DNA of 64,000 bases from Bradyrhizobium sp. ISRA430 (GTDB taxonomy: Bacteria > Pseudomonadota > Alphaproteobacteria > Rhizobiales > Xanthobacteraceae): assembly GCF_029909975.1 (NCBI RefSeq), contig NZ_CP094516.1, positions 1,240,001 through 1,304,000 of the forward strand, in the 5' to 3' direction. The position numbers were made by a program, and so were the translations under genes. Positions 27,974 through 35,570 of this stretch are shown here, in pieces. The first letter of the stretch is position 1; each line of letters starts with the position of its first letter. The notes below the pieces were generated by a model. That model was not told the DNA's origin. It did not search any database and saw nothing but the letters and a program-made list of their open reading frames with translations.

Positions 27974-29260
27974 TCATCCCTCGACAAGCTCCAACTGATG
28001 CGTTGCCCACCACCTTGCAATCGCCGCGGTCAGATCATCCCACAGCGCGGTCGGTAGATCGGGGATGGCAACCCGAACGCTGTACTGACCGTTCGCCGAG
28101 TTATGAAACCACTCGGTCGCGGCGAAATCGAAACCGAAGCTGCCGGCGTGGCGAATTGGAAATCCCTTCCGGCTGAGATCGTCGCTCATGTCTTCGGCGG
28201 CTCGCCGCGCGGCTGCCTCATCGAGGAAGCGGGTCGTGCCGAGCGTCACATAGAGGCCGTGGGTGAAGTTGAGCTCGGCCGGCCACGCCGCGAGCTCGGA
28301 GGCAAAACATCGCGCGGTGCGACGGCCGTTGCGCAGGATGGCTGCAACACGTTTTTTCGCCAGCCTCTGATAGTCAGTTGTGCCGACATAGGGCGGGAAA
28401 TGCGCTGGCAGGGCCGCGCCGCCAAGGAGCCGAATTGCGTTGCGGGTTTCCGCCGGCAGTTGTTCACGTCTTTTACCTCGTGCCCGAACGGCGCTCTCGT
28501 CCCAACGGACGAAGACCGCCGAGCCGAGGCGGCCATACTCGGCCCCAAGCGAATCCAGCTTGGTGTGGCTGCGCACCATGACCACTGGAATGTCCCACCT
28601 CCGCGCCCATCGCAGGACGCGCCGGATGCGGCCAGACCTGCTGGCAAAGCACGTCGTGTCGAAAACCAGGAGATCCAGCGTCGGGCTCGCGCAGCGCAGG
28701 ATGGCCTCGAACGCGCTCGCATCAATGCATGAGTCAAGCAGGAGGACGCGGGGCGAGCATGACGACCCAAGCGCCCCATCGAGCGGATGCTCCACCGTGA
28801 TCAGCCGGAAATGCCGGGCGTAGCTCTGGACGAATTCCAGGGTCTCGCCGTACGAGCCGGGCAGCGTGAGCATGTCCGCCTTGCCGAGGATTTCTGCGGA
28901 CGCAAGAAGTAGCGCCGAGATCGCAGCCATGCCGGACGAGGTGTAGATCGTCTCCGAAGCGCCGAGATCCTCGGGATCATAGAATGGTGGGCCGCGCACC
29001 TCGAGATCCGCGCGCTGATAGTCGTATCTGAATGCGAATGGGCCGCTGGCAGGGCAACTCGTGTGCGACCACGCCGTCTCTGTCGCCTTCCAGTCATGCA
29101 GCGCGTGCTCGGCCCTCAGCGCCGCGGTGATCTGGAATTTGGACGTGATCACCTCCTCGACGGATCGAGGACAGGCGAAACGCAGCGGGCGTCTCAGACA
29201 CTCATCGAGCAGCCTGAGTTCCTGATGCTTCCGTTGCAGATAGGCTCGGACGGTCTCCAT
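27974..29260 (-). CDS. fold-type I PLP-dependent enzyme of unknown function
   Basis: This 428-residue protein resembles Cys/Met-metabolism or aminotransferase enzymes: TIYTSSGMAAISALLLA in the cofactor phosphate region, LLVFDTTCF holding the pyridine-nitrogen aspartate, and VRSHTKLDSLG with the presumed PLP lysine (about K234). The closest classical families do not match over the full length, so I leave the reaction open. The frame extends to 29404, but an EcfG promoter maps its transcript start near 29349, so I prefer METVRAYLQR at 29260; ATG 29341 would be almost leaderless. It stands alone, with no pathway partners. Confidence 0.75.
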   Translation of the reverse strand: METVRAYLQRKHQELRLLDECLRRPLRFACPRSVEEVITSKFQITAALRAEHALHDWKATETAWSHTSCPASGPFAFRYDYQRADLEVRGPPFYDPEDLGASETIYTSSGMAAISALLLASAEILGKADMLTLPGSYGETLEFVQSYARHFRLITVEHPLDGALGSSCSPRVLLLDSCIDASAFEAILRCASPTLDLLVFDTTCFASRSGRIRRVLRWARRWDIPVVMVRSHTKLDSLGAEYGRLGSAVFVRWDESAVRARGKRREQLPAETRNAIRLLGGAALPAHFPPYVGTTDYQRLAKKRVAAILRNGRRTARCFASELAAWPAELNFTHGLYVTLGTTRFLDEAAARRAAEDMSDDLSRKGFPIRHAGSFGFDFAATEWFHNSANGQYSVRVAIPDLPTALWDDLTAAIARWWATHQLELVEG

Positions 29261-29355
29261 GCGGATCTTGGCAGATGCGGTGGGAGACCAACGTTCGGTG
29301 ATCGCCTTGGGTCCACCTGCGGCGATGGCCCGGGTTGCCATAGCATGTATCATGC

Positions 29356-29381
29356 AACGTGACCGTGCATGGAAATGTTCC
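29356..29381 (-). promoter_or_regulatory. EcfG-type promoter for the orphan PLP enzyme
   Basis: On the minus strand GGAAC (29381-29377) and CGTT (29359-29356) are separated by 17 nt, an exact consensus. Start of transcription would be near 29349. Confidence 0.6.
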
Positions 29382-29439
29382 GCCCGCACAGGAACAAACT
29401 CCACGGCAGGAAGGTAGTCCTGCGTAAGGGGAGTCCGCC

Positions 29440-29667
29440 ATGAACAGGGTTATTGCAGTCGCCGCCCTCACTTTCATCTGCGGCCCGGCCTTCGCCCAGA
29501 ACACAGGCCCTGCTCCGCAAACCGGCATGGAGCGGCCGGAGAATATGAACGGGGCCACGGAAAAGGGTTCGATGGACACGACCGGCATGAACGTGAACAG
29601 GGCCAATCAATCCGAGATGAAGGACACCTCCAAAGCCGCCCCCAAGAGGGACGAGAAGAGAAAGTAG
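29440..29667 (+). CDS. small secreted methionine/asparagine-rich hypothetical protein
   Basis: The 75-residue precursor has a signal peptide (MNRVIAVAALTFICGPAFA/QN) and a polar low-complexity mature part rich in Met, Asn, Thr and Lys (TGMERPENMNG, TTGMNVNRANQSEMK). GGGGAG precedes the ATG by 7 nt. No known domain. It is divergent from the PLP enzyme gene. Confidence 0.7.
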   Translation: MNRVIAVAALTFICGPAFAQNTGPAPQTGMERPENMNGATEKGSMDTTGMNVNRANQSEMKDTSKAAPKRDEKRK

Positions 29668-29692
29668 ACAGTTGGACCCAGATGTGGCGCCG

Positions 29693-29854
29693 ATGAAGCC
29701 GACCAAGTCGCTCAAACAGCAGGCGCGTGTTGCGGAGAAGGCCGCTCAGCAGGTGGCGGATGCGTTTGTGGCCAACCAGATGAAGGCGCTGGCCTCCGCC
29801 TTCCGCGCCCAGGCCAAAGTCATGAAGAAGAACAAGAGGAAGAAGTCTTCGTAA
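29693..29854 (+). CDS. small basic helical hypothetical protein
   Basis: This 53-residue product (MKPTKSLKQQARVAEKAAQQ, then VADAFVANQMKALASAFRAQ) is an amphipathic helix with a lysine-rich tail. It follows the secreted-protein gene by 25 nt. TTG 29672 and GTG 29684 are alternative in-frame starts; none has a strong ribosome binding site. Confidence 0.55.
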   Translation: MKPTKSLKQQARVAEKAAQQVADAFVANQMKALASAFRAQAKVMKKNKRKKSS

Positions 29855-29931
29855 TTTCAGTACTTTGCTGATGGTTGCAAGGATATCGTACCGCTACTTA
29901 TGCGATAGATCATTCTCTTTACGATTTCCGA

Positions 29932-29956
29932 GGAACGAACCTGCGAGCAGCGCGTT
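29932..29956 (+). promoter_or_regulatory. EcfG-type promoter of candidate sRNA 1
   Basis: GGAAC at 29932-29936 and CGTT at 29953-29956 with a 16-nt spacer match the EcfG consensus exactly. The only thing downstream before a strong terminator is an 80-nt structured, non-coding stretch. Confidence 0.7.
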
Positions 29957-29962
29957 GCACAC

Positions 29963-30042
29963 CGGAAATTGTGTAGTGCCGACTTGCCAGCCCCGGTCGG
30001 CTTTGAAGGACCCCGTGCTCGCCTCTCGAGCATGGGGTTTTT
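29963..30042 (+). ncRNA. candidate stress-induced small RNA 1 (about 80 nt)
   Basis: The predicted transcript runs from about 7 nt after the CGTT box to the U tract. It has an unpaired 5' end, a hairpin closed by GCCGAC/GTCGGC (29978-29983 with 29996-30001), the linker TTTGAAGGA, and a terminator hairpin CCCCGTGCTCG/CGAGCATGGGG followed by TTTTT. No ribosome binding site plus start codon lies inside. The layout matches candidate sRNA 2 at 51701-51783. Its 5' end is inferred from the promoter, not observed. Confidence 0.65.
30011..30042 (+). terminator. intrinsic terminator of candidate sRNA 1
   Basis: An 11-bp stem (30011-30021 with 30027-30037, one G-U pair), a 5-nt loop, then five T residues. 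Confidence 0.85.
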
Positions 30043-30122
30043 CTCATAGACGTTTCTGCAATCGCCTCCCCACCATCGCGCGTATCGGCAGCCGGCCGCC
30101 GACCGAATCTCGCCGCACGCGA

Positions 30123-30272
30123 CTAGTCCGCCTGCTCGTCGCGACGCTCGCGCGCGAGTTGTTGCCAGGCCAGGGCAAGCTGAATCAACCTTTGCCGGTC
30201 GTCGCCTTCAGATGCCGCGGCCCGCTTCATTGCCGCCTCGGCCTCGCGCTGTGGATCGTACTTGGTACACAT
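30123..30272 (-). CDS. small hypothetical protein
   Basis: This 49-residue product (MCTKYDPQREAEAAMKRAAA, then DRQRLIQLALAWQQLARER) looks like the short MC-x-KY helical proteins common in Bradyrhizobium. The frame is open 165 nt further upstream without support. The start ATG at 30272 has only a weak purine tract. Function unknown. Confidence 0.55.
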   Translation of the reverse strand: MCTKYDPQREAEAAMKRAAASEGDDRQRLIQLALAWQQLARERRDEQAD

Positions 30273-30424
30273 GAAGCCAAATCTACCCGGTCGATCTGAA
30301 CAAGCGCATGGCAATTTCGTCCGTATGATTGCGGAGAGGATTTCACGGGCTGCGGTTGCCATCGGCCAATGATTCGCGTCGGACGAAACAGGTGAGGCTT
30401 TTCGGGTGCGATATGCCGTGCGAA

Positions 30425-30456
30425 AAGACCGGCGCAACCATCGTCGCGCCGGCTTT
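30425..30456 (-). terminator. intrinsic terminator downstream of the Gly/Ser-rich secreted protein gene
   Basis: CCGGCGC (30429-30435) pairs with GCGCCGG (30446-30452). Read on the minus strand the stem is followed by TCTTTTC. It suits the gene ending at 30487. Confidence 0.6.
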
Positions 30457-30486
30457 CGTGTTTTCGTTATCGCCTGAATGACGAGT

Positions 30487-30810
30487 TCAGCGGCCCGTCG
30501 ACGGGTTCGGAGGCGGTGCGGGCTGCGACGGGTTCGGGCTTCCCGGCAGCAACGTGTTGCCCGATGGATTGATCGTCGTGTTCATCCCACCGGTCGCGCC
30601 GGTCGCTCCGCCCGTGCCGGTGCCTGTGGTGCTGGTGCCTGTGGTGCTGCCGGGCGAACCGGAGGACACGCCGCCGCTCGATGTGCCCACGCCGCCGGTT
30701 GAAGGCCCCGACGATGTGCCGCCTCCGGCGGAGCCGCCTGCGGTTTGCGCGAGAGCGGCTGTCGACGAGATTGCCAGGGCCAGGCTTAACGTGATCGCGG
30801 CCAGTTTCAT
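30487..30810 (-). CDS. secreted Gly/Ser/Thr-rich low-complexity protein
   Basis: The 107-residue precursor has a signal peptide (MKLAAITLSLALAISSTAAL, cut at ALA/QT) followed by a mature chain made almost wholly of Gly, Ser and Thr (GGTSSGPSTGGVGTSSGG), ending in a proline-rich tail (PSQPAPPPNPSTGR). AAGGAG sits 8 nt before the ATG at 30810. No cysteine or known fold. An envelope-associated flexible protein is the likeliest guess. Confidence 0.75.
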   Translation of the reverse strand: MKLAAITLSLALAISSTAALAQTAGGSAGGGTSSGPSTGGVGTSSGGVSSGSPGSTTGTSTTGTGTGGATGATGGMNTTINPSGNTLLPGSPNPSQPAPPPNPSTGR

Positions 30811-31002
30811 GAAGTCACTCCTTCTGATCGCTTCGTGACTGGGAGTAAGCTCCAAGGCTTGCGATGGTTCTGAATACCTAGCGCACAAAGAGGTGAAGCG
30901 CGTTTGTGAATCGCGTCACAGCCTGCGCCGAGACGCCTCCGCTAAACAGCGCCACGACGCTCCGCGGAGCGCGACACAACAACATGGATGGCCGTTCACG
31001 TC

Positions 31003-31170
31003 ATGACACCAGACGCCGAAACAGCAGCAGAGGCTGACGCAGCAGCCTCGCCACGGGGACCCGACCTGTTCGGTGTCGCCTGTCTCGCAACGATCGCCAT
31101 CGTAATGACCGCCAGGATCGGCGGGCTGATCTGGCTTGCAGTGACGCTCCTGAACCGGCTCGCGTCCTAA
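31003..31170 (+). CDS. possible small single-span membrane protein
   Basis: This 55-codon frame starts MTPDAETAAEADAAASPRGP and has one strong hydrophobic segment (LFGVACLATIAIVMTARIGG, continuing LIWLAV). ATG 30988 is an alternative start. No ribosome binding site is evident. Composition and the membrane helix are the only support. Confidence 0.35.
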   Translation: MTPDAETAAEADAAASPRGPDLFGVACLATIAIVMTARIGGLIWLAVTLLNRLAS

Positions 31171-31217
31171 GGTGCGGCGAGTCCAGGCCGAGGCAACATC
31201 ATCGGCCACCAACGTCC

Positions 31218-31253
31218 GCAAAAACAAATGAGGCGGGCACCGGCCCGCCTCAT
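31218..31253 (-). terminator. intrinsic terminator of the glycine-zipper protein gene
   Basis: An 11-bp perfect stem (ATGAGGCGGGC at 31228-31238 with 31243-31253) and a 4-nt loop are followed, on the minus strand, by TTTGTTTTTG. Confidence 0.85.
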
Positions 31254-31278
31254 TCGGATCAAACGTTCAGTCAGAGGG

Positions 31279-31995
31279 TCAGTAGCACGCCCGGGGATCG
31301 GCGAGCACATACTGGCCGTTGGGGTAGCGGTAGTAACAGTTGCCCTCGGCCAGATAGTAGCCAGGCCGCGAGGCGGCCGTCGCACCGGCGATCGCGCCGG
31401 TCGCGCCGCCAAGAACGGCGCCAGCGGCCGCGCCGGTTGCGTTGCCCGAGAGCAGGCCGCCGAGCACGCCGCCAACGATGGCACCGCCAAGGGCGCTCGC
31501 GCCGGGATCCGCCGGTGGCGGTGGAGGCGGCGGGGGTGCATAAGCGACCGGAGGCGGCGGCGGCGCATAGGCCACCGGCACGTCATCGACATACTCCTCG
31601 GAGATGTAGGCGGGCGGGCCATCCATGCGCTGCGGATAGTAATACCAGACGCCGCCGACATCCCACCACCAGCCCGAGCGGCCGTTGTGGACCTCATGGC
31701 GCCAGCGTCCGCCTTCCCAGGCGAGATTACCACGATACCTGTGTCCGCCCCAATCGCGGGCCGGCGCGGCGCCACGGGCCACGTACCATCCCGGCGGCGG
31801 ACCACCCGCCCCGTGCTGAGGCGCGGGCCGGGCCGCCTGCTGCGGCGGCGGGCCTTTGCGGGTGTTCTGCGGAGCGTTCTGGGCCGGCGGTGCGCCGGCG
31901 CCCGGCCCCGGCTCCTGTGCCTGCACCGAAAACGCGAGCAGCGACATGGCCGAAACCAAGGGAACGATGATCTTCATGCGGCTGGACGCACTCAT
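31279..31995 (-). CDS. glycine-zipper, proline-rich secreted protein
   Basis: The 238-residue precursor has a signal peptide (cut near VQA/QE), a Pro/Ala/Gln-rich linker, and an aromatic region with WYVARG, RHEVHNGRSGWWWDVGG and VWYYYP. A run of PPPPP follows, then a glycine-zipper block (GAIVGGVLGGLLSGNATGAA, then GAVLGGATGAIAG), and it ends in CYYRYPNGQYV. Glycine zippers of this kind insert in membranes. The start ATG at 31995 follows GGGGGTCAGG. Located in the outer envelope by inference; function unknown. Confidence 0.8.
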   Translation of the reverse strand: MSASSRMKIIVPLVSAMSLLAFSVQAQEPGPGAGAPPAQNAPQNTRKGPPPQQAARPAPQHGAGGPPPGWYVARGAAPARDWGGHRYRGNLAWEGGRWRHEVHNGRSGWWWDVGGVWYYYPQRMDGPPAYISEEYVDDVPVAYAPPPPPVAYAPPPPPPPPADPGASALGGAIVGGVLGGLLSGNATGAAAGAVLGGATGAIAGATAASRPGYYLAEGNCYYRYPNGQYVLADPRACY

Positions 31996-32167
31996 TGGTG
32001 CCTGACCCCCTACTTCTCGACGGCCCTGATCCCTGCGCGATAGACGATTCTCACGCGACAAGGGTGATGCCGGCCGACATAACTGACCTGCCTGAACGGC
32101 GAAGTCTCGTTACAAATGATTAGGATCACGGCAATTTTTCGTCCGGATCGGGCTGTTGGAACCGGCC

Positions 32168-32407
32168 TCAGCGGGCGGGTTCGATCACATTGCAATTGGT
32201 GCGGCCCGACATCAGGCAGTCCTGCATCTTGCTGGCGGCCGTGAGGTCGCGGGCAAGCCACAGGCCGACGCCGAGGATCACCGCAGCAATGATCAGGCCT
32301 GCGAGCGCCGCGCGGCGGCTGTCACCGGACTGGGGATTGGGCGGAGGGTTGGACCGGGCCTTGCCAGCTTGCGGCTTGGGTTTCTCGCCTGGTTCGGGCT
32401 TGGGCAT
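32168..32407 (-). CDS. small single-span membrane protein
   Basis: The 79-residue protein has a charged, proline-rich cytoplasmic N-terminus (MPKPEPGEKPKPQAG), one membrane helix (ALAGLIIAAVILGVGLWLA) and a short exported tail with two cysteines (MQDCLMSGRTNCNVI). AAGG precedes the ATG. A second, similarly built small gene lies just upstream. Confidence 0.75.
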   Translation of the reverse strand: MPKPEPGEKPKPQAGKARSNPPPNPQSGDSRRAALAGLIIAAVILGVGLWLARDLTAASKMQDCLMSGRTNCNVIEPAR

Positions 32408-32470
32408 GGCTACCTTGTCGCGCGGGTGGACGGCGCTTTATCACCTCTGCGACGTCGCGTCACATCTCGA

Positions 32471-32695
32471 TCAGCCCCTGGTCGGCCTGACGGCATCCTT
32501 GCGCGAGGTTTCGACGGCCGGGGCCACCCGCGGTGCGCAGGTGGTGAGCACAAACGCAGTCTGGGTGCACTCCCAATTGCCACCCAGAACGGCACTTTCG
32601 ATCGGTTGCGGACGGGTGAGCAGCAGCGCCGCTCCCGCGAGCGCGGCCGCGGCAAAGGTGATTGCGATCGCCTTCAGGCTCGGCCGGAAAGTCAT
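32471..32695 (-). CDS. small exported or membrane-anchored protein with two cysteines
   Basis: This 74-residue product has one N-terminal hydrophobic segment (AIAITFAAAALAGAALLL), then a short domain with GGNWECTQTAFVLTTCAPRV. The cysteine pair would form a disulfide in the periplasm. ACGGAG lies 7 nt before the ATG at 32695. It probably forms a small unit with the gene downstream (63 nt gap). Confidence 0.7.
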   Translation of the reverse strand: MTFRPSLKAIAITFAAAALAGAALLLTRPQPIESAVLGGNWECTQTAFVLTTCAPRVAPAVETSRKDAVRPTRG

Positions 32696-32963
32696 GCCCG
32701 TGCTCCGTCTCGTTGCGGGACGGGACGCTAGGCGCCCGCCTCCGTGCTCCCATATGAGGGACATCACAATTCGGCAGTTTTTCCAGGCTACGAACGATCG
32801 GCTAGTCCAGCGATTTTTCGTCTACCTGATCGGCTGCGATTATGGGTGGCTTCGCGACGCGCGTGGTTGTACACGCATGTCCGTCGCCCGGCGCGCTTCG
32901 TGCGGCCGGCGTACCCACAGGCACTGATGTAGGATTGAAAGCGAGGAAGACAAGGCTCGTTAG

Positions 32964-33317
32964 ATGAGTGGATTCAGAGAACCCGGCTTCGCAGACCGGC
33001 AAAAGGCGGCACAGGAAGCCCGCAAAAATCTTTTGAACAAATTCAAGTCTCAGCCGGGGCCCGACGATCCCGCGGTCGTGGCGCGACGCGCCGAGCGCGA
33101 GGCGATTGCCGCGAAGCGCGCTGAGGCAAAGGCGGCGCGCGAGGCGGAAAAGCTCGAGCAGAAGCGCCGTGAGGAAGAGGCCGCGGCCGCGGAAGCCGCA
33201 CGGATTGCCCGCGAGGCCGAGGAGGCGGCAGCCAAGCTGGCCGCGCTCGAAGCCGAGCAGAAGGCCAAGCGCGACGCGCGCTATGCCGCCCGCAAAGCCA
33301 AGGGCAAGCGGAAGTAG
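32964..33317 (+). CDS. DUF6481 family protein
   Basis: The 117-residue protein begins with the family signature MSGFREPGFADRQKAAQEA, then a long charged Ala/Glu/Lys/Arg helix (residues about 45-105) and a basic tail (YAARKAKGKRK). No signal peptide; it is cytoplasmic. A coiled coil is likely. Function unknown. Confidence 0.8.
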   Translation: MSGFREPGFADRQKAAQEARKNLLNKFKSQPGPDDPAVVARRAEREAIAAKRAEAKAAREAEKLEQKRREEEAAAAEAARIAREAEEAAAKLAALEAEQKAKRDARYAARKAKGKRK

Positions 33318-33319
33318 AT

Positions 33320-33415
33320 CATTCCGGGGCGATGCGAAGCATCGGACACCAATTCGTCATTGCGAATTGTGGAATCTCGAGACTCCGGGGTCGCGCTATC
33401 GCGCGCCCCGGAATG
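33320..33415. repeat. REP-like palindrome downstream of the DUF6481 gene
   Basis: CATTCCGGGGCG at 33320-33331 is complementary to 33404-33415, with a partly repeated ATCTCGAGACTCCGGGG unit inside. This is a common intergenic palindrome type of the genus, here between convergent genes. Confidence 0.7.
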
Positions 33416-33430
33416 AAGATGAAGACTCGA

Positions 33431-33658
33431 TCAATTCTTCTTCATCATGCCCTCGCCTTTCTTCATGCCGTCTTTCGACATCGTGTCCTTCTTCATCCCG
33501 TCGTCCTTGGACATGGTGTCCTTTTTCATCCCGTCCTTGGACATCGTCTCCTTCTTCATCGAGTCCTTCTTCATGTCATCCATGGCGAAGGCGGGCGCGA
33601 AGGCCAGGCTGAGCGAGAGAGCGGCGGCGCCGAGCGCGATCGGGGTGCGAATGGTCAT
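33431..33658 (-). CDS. pentapeptide MXKDX repeat protein
   Basis: The 75-residue precursor has a signal peptide (cut at AFA/MD) followed by about a dozen Met-Lys-Lys-(Asp/Glu)-(Ser/Thr/Gly) repeats (DDMKKDSMKKETMSKDGMKK). AAGGGAAG precedes the ATG at 33658. The family is periplasmic with alternating methionine and charged residues. A metal- or oxidant-buffering role is a guess. Confidence 0.88.
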   Translation of the reverse strand: MTIRTPIALGAAALSLSLAFAPAFAMDDMKKDSMKKETMSKDGMKKDTMSKDDGMKKDTMSKDGMKKGEGMMKKN

Positions 33659-33996
33659 GGTTCAACTTCCCTTCGAGATGGTGTTTGCCAGCGACGGATG
33701 CCGCTAATCCTGCTCGACGGATTGCGGACCGGGTTTGTTACGCGCACCGCACGTATTTTTCCGGATAACTCCGGTGGCCGGGATTTCATGCCTTCGACAC
33801 AATTTCGCCGGGTGGCCCGTGCTAGTGCCGCGGACCGCCGAGGGCGAGTGTGCAGCGCACCAACGCTGCGACTTGCCGCCGCATTCGGTCTCGAACTATC
33901 AGACTAGAGAATATCGGGTGAAAGACCGGCTAGGATGGGCTGCCGGTCTCATGACCTACCCAATTCAAGCAAAGAACCGTCCAAGGGGATCGATCC
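33659..33996. other. divergent control region between MXKDX gene and TRAP operon
   Basis: No gene is supported in this 338-bp interval. The TRAP gene is preceded by CCAAGGGGATCG within 20 nt of its ATG. I see no recognisable operator. Confidence 0.4.
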
Positions 33997-35019
33997 ATGT
34001 TCACGCGCCGCCACCTGCTCGCGACCGCCGTCGCGGCACCCGCCATTCTCCGCTTCGGCATAGGCACCGCGCATGCCGCGACCACGCTGAAGATCTCGCA
34101 CCAGTTCCCGGGTGGCACGATCGATAAAGGCGATTTCCGTGACCGGCTCTGCCGCATGTTCGCGGCCGAAGTGGCCAAGCGCAGCAATGGCGACATTGCC
34201 GCCGAAATCTATCCGAACTCGTCGCTGATCAAGACCAACGCGCAGTTCTCCGCGATGCGCAAGGGCGCGCTCGACATCAGCCTCTATCCGATGCCGTATG
34301 CCGGCGGCGAACTGCCGGAGACCAATATCGGCCTGATGCCGGGTCTTGTGACCACCTACGACCAGGGCCTGCGCTGGAAGAAGGAGCCGGTCGGCAAGGC
34401 GCTCACCGACTTCCTCGCCGACAAGGGCATCATCCTGCTCACCTGGGTCTGGCAGGCCGGCGGCGTCGCCAGCCGCTCCAAGCCGATCGTTGCGCCCGAG
34501 GACGCCAAGGGAATGAAGGTCCGCGGCGGCTCGCGCGAGATGGACATGGTGCTCCAGACCGCCGGCGCCTCGGTGCTGTCGGTGCCCTCGAACGAGATCT
34601 ACGCGGCGATGCAGACCGGCGCGTGCGACGCCGGCATCACCTCCTCGACCAGCCTGATCTCGTTCCGGCTCGAAGAGGTGGCGAAATCGCTGACGTCCGG
34701 CGCGGGCGCCTCCTACTGGTTCATGCTCGAGCCGCTGATGATGTCGAAAGCGATCTTCGACAAGCTGCCGAAGAACCATCAGGATATCCTGCTCGCCGTC
34801 GGCACCGAGCTCGAGGCCTTCGGTCGCAAGGGCGCGCAGGACGACGACGTCGAGGTCGCCAAGGTCTATGAGAAGGCCGGCGCCAAGGTCAGCGCGCTCG
34901 ATGCCGCGACCGTCGGCAAGTGGCGCGACATCGCCCGCGATACCGCCTGGAAGGATTACGGCGCCAAGACCGCGACCGCGGCGAAACTGCTCAAGCTCGC
35001 CTCCGACGTCGCAGCATGA
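33997..35019 (+). CDS. TRAP transporter periplasmic substrate-binding protein (DctP family)
   Basis: The 340-residue precursor has a twin-arginine-like signal (MFTRRHLLATAVAAPAILRF, cut near AHA/AT), then TLKISHQFPGG and the family's central VRGGSREMDMVLQTAGASVL with the arginine that usually binds the ligand carboxylate. It supplies a small organic acid to the membrane subunits that overlap it. The ligand cannot be told; DctP proteins of this type take dicarboxylates, keto acids or similar. Confidence 0.9.
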   Translation: MFTRRHLLATAVAAPAILRFGIGTAHAATTLKISHQFPGGTIDKGDFRDRLCRMFAAEVAKRSNGDIAAEIYPNSSLIKTNAQFSAMRKGALDISLYPMPYAGGELPETNIGLMPGLVTTYDQGLRWKKEPVGKALTDFLADKGIILLTWVWQAGGVASRSKPIVAPEDAKGMKVRGGSREMDMVLQTAGASVLSVPSNEIYAAMQTGACDAGITSSTSLISFRLEEVAKSLTSGAGASYWFMLEPLMMSKAIFDKLPKNHQDILLAVGTELEAFGRKGAQDDDVEVAKVYEKAGAKVSALDAATVGKWRDIARDTAWKDYGAKTATAAKLLKLASDVAA

Positions 35020-35570
35020 TCCACGGTCCGCTACCGGATCGTGACGAACCGACGAGCGCTGCCGCCGGCAATAGCCCGGCGGCCGCGCTCGATCGCGCTC
35101 TCGCCATCCTCAACAACGTCATCGTCGTGTTCGCGGCAGTCGCGCTGGTCGCAGCCTGCGCGATCCTCAGCTACAGCGTCCTGAGCCGGGCCTTGTTCAA
35201 GGCCGCCAACTATTGGCAGGACGAGGCCGCAGTGTTCCTGCTGGTCGGCGCGACCTTCATGACGGCTGCCTATGTGCAGCAGAACCGGGGCCATATCGGC
35301 ATCGAGGCCTTTGTCGGCCTGCTTTCGCCGCTGGCGAACAGGATCAGGCTCTGGCTCGTCGATGCAGCGACGTTCCTGTTCTGCGCCTTTTTCACCTGGA
35401 AATCCTGGACACTGGCGCACGAAGCCTATGTCGACGGCCAGGTCTCGAATTCTATGTGGTCGCCGCCGCTCGCCATTCCCTACGCGCTGATGGCGCTCGG
35501 CATGAGCCTGCTCTGCGTACAGATCATCGTGCAGCTTGCGCTGCCCTTCACCGGAGCCAGGCGGCCATGA
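35016..35570 (+). CDS. TRAP transporter small permease subunit (DctQ)
   Basis: The 184-residue protein has four hydrophobic segments and the DctQ-type YWQDEAAVFLLVGATFM stretch. ATG 35016 overlaps the stop of the binding-protein gene by 4 nt, and its own stop overlaps the large subunit start by 4 nt. It forms the membrane complex with DctM. Confidence 0.9.
   Translation: MIHGPLPDRDEPTSAAAGNSPAAALDRALAILNNVIVVFAAVALVAACAILSYSVLSRALFKAANYWQDEAAVFLLVGATFMTAAYVQQNRGHIGIEAFVGLLSPLANRIRLWLVDAATFLFCAFFTWKSWTLAHEAYVDGQVSNSMWSPPLAIPYALMALGMSLLCVQIIVQLALPFTGARRP

Noticed and set aside
29865..30299. A 144-codon frame covering candidate sRNA 1
   Set aside because: No ribosome binding site or protein-like composition. 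It crosses a strong terminator, and the region is better explained as an sRNA gene.
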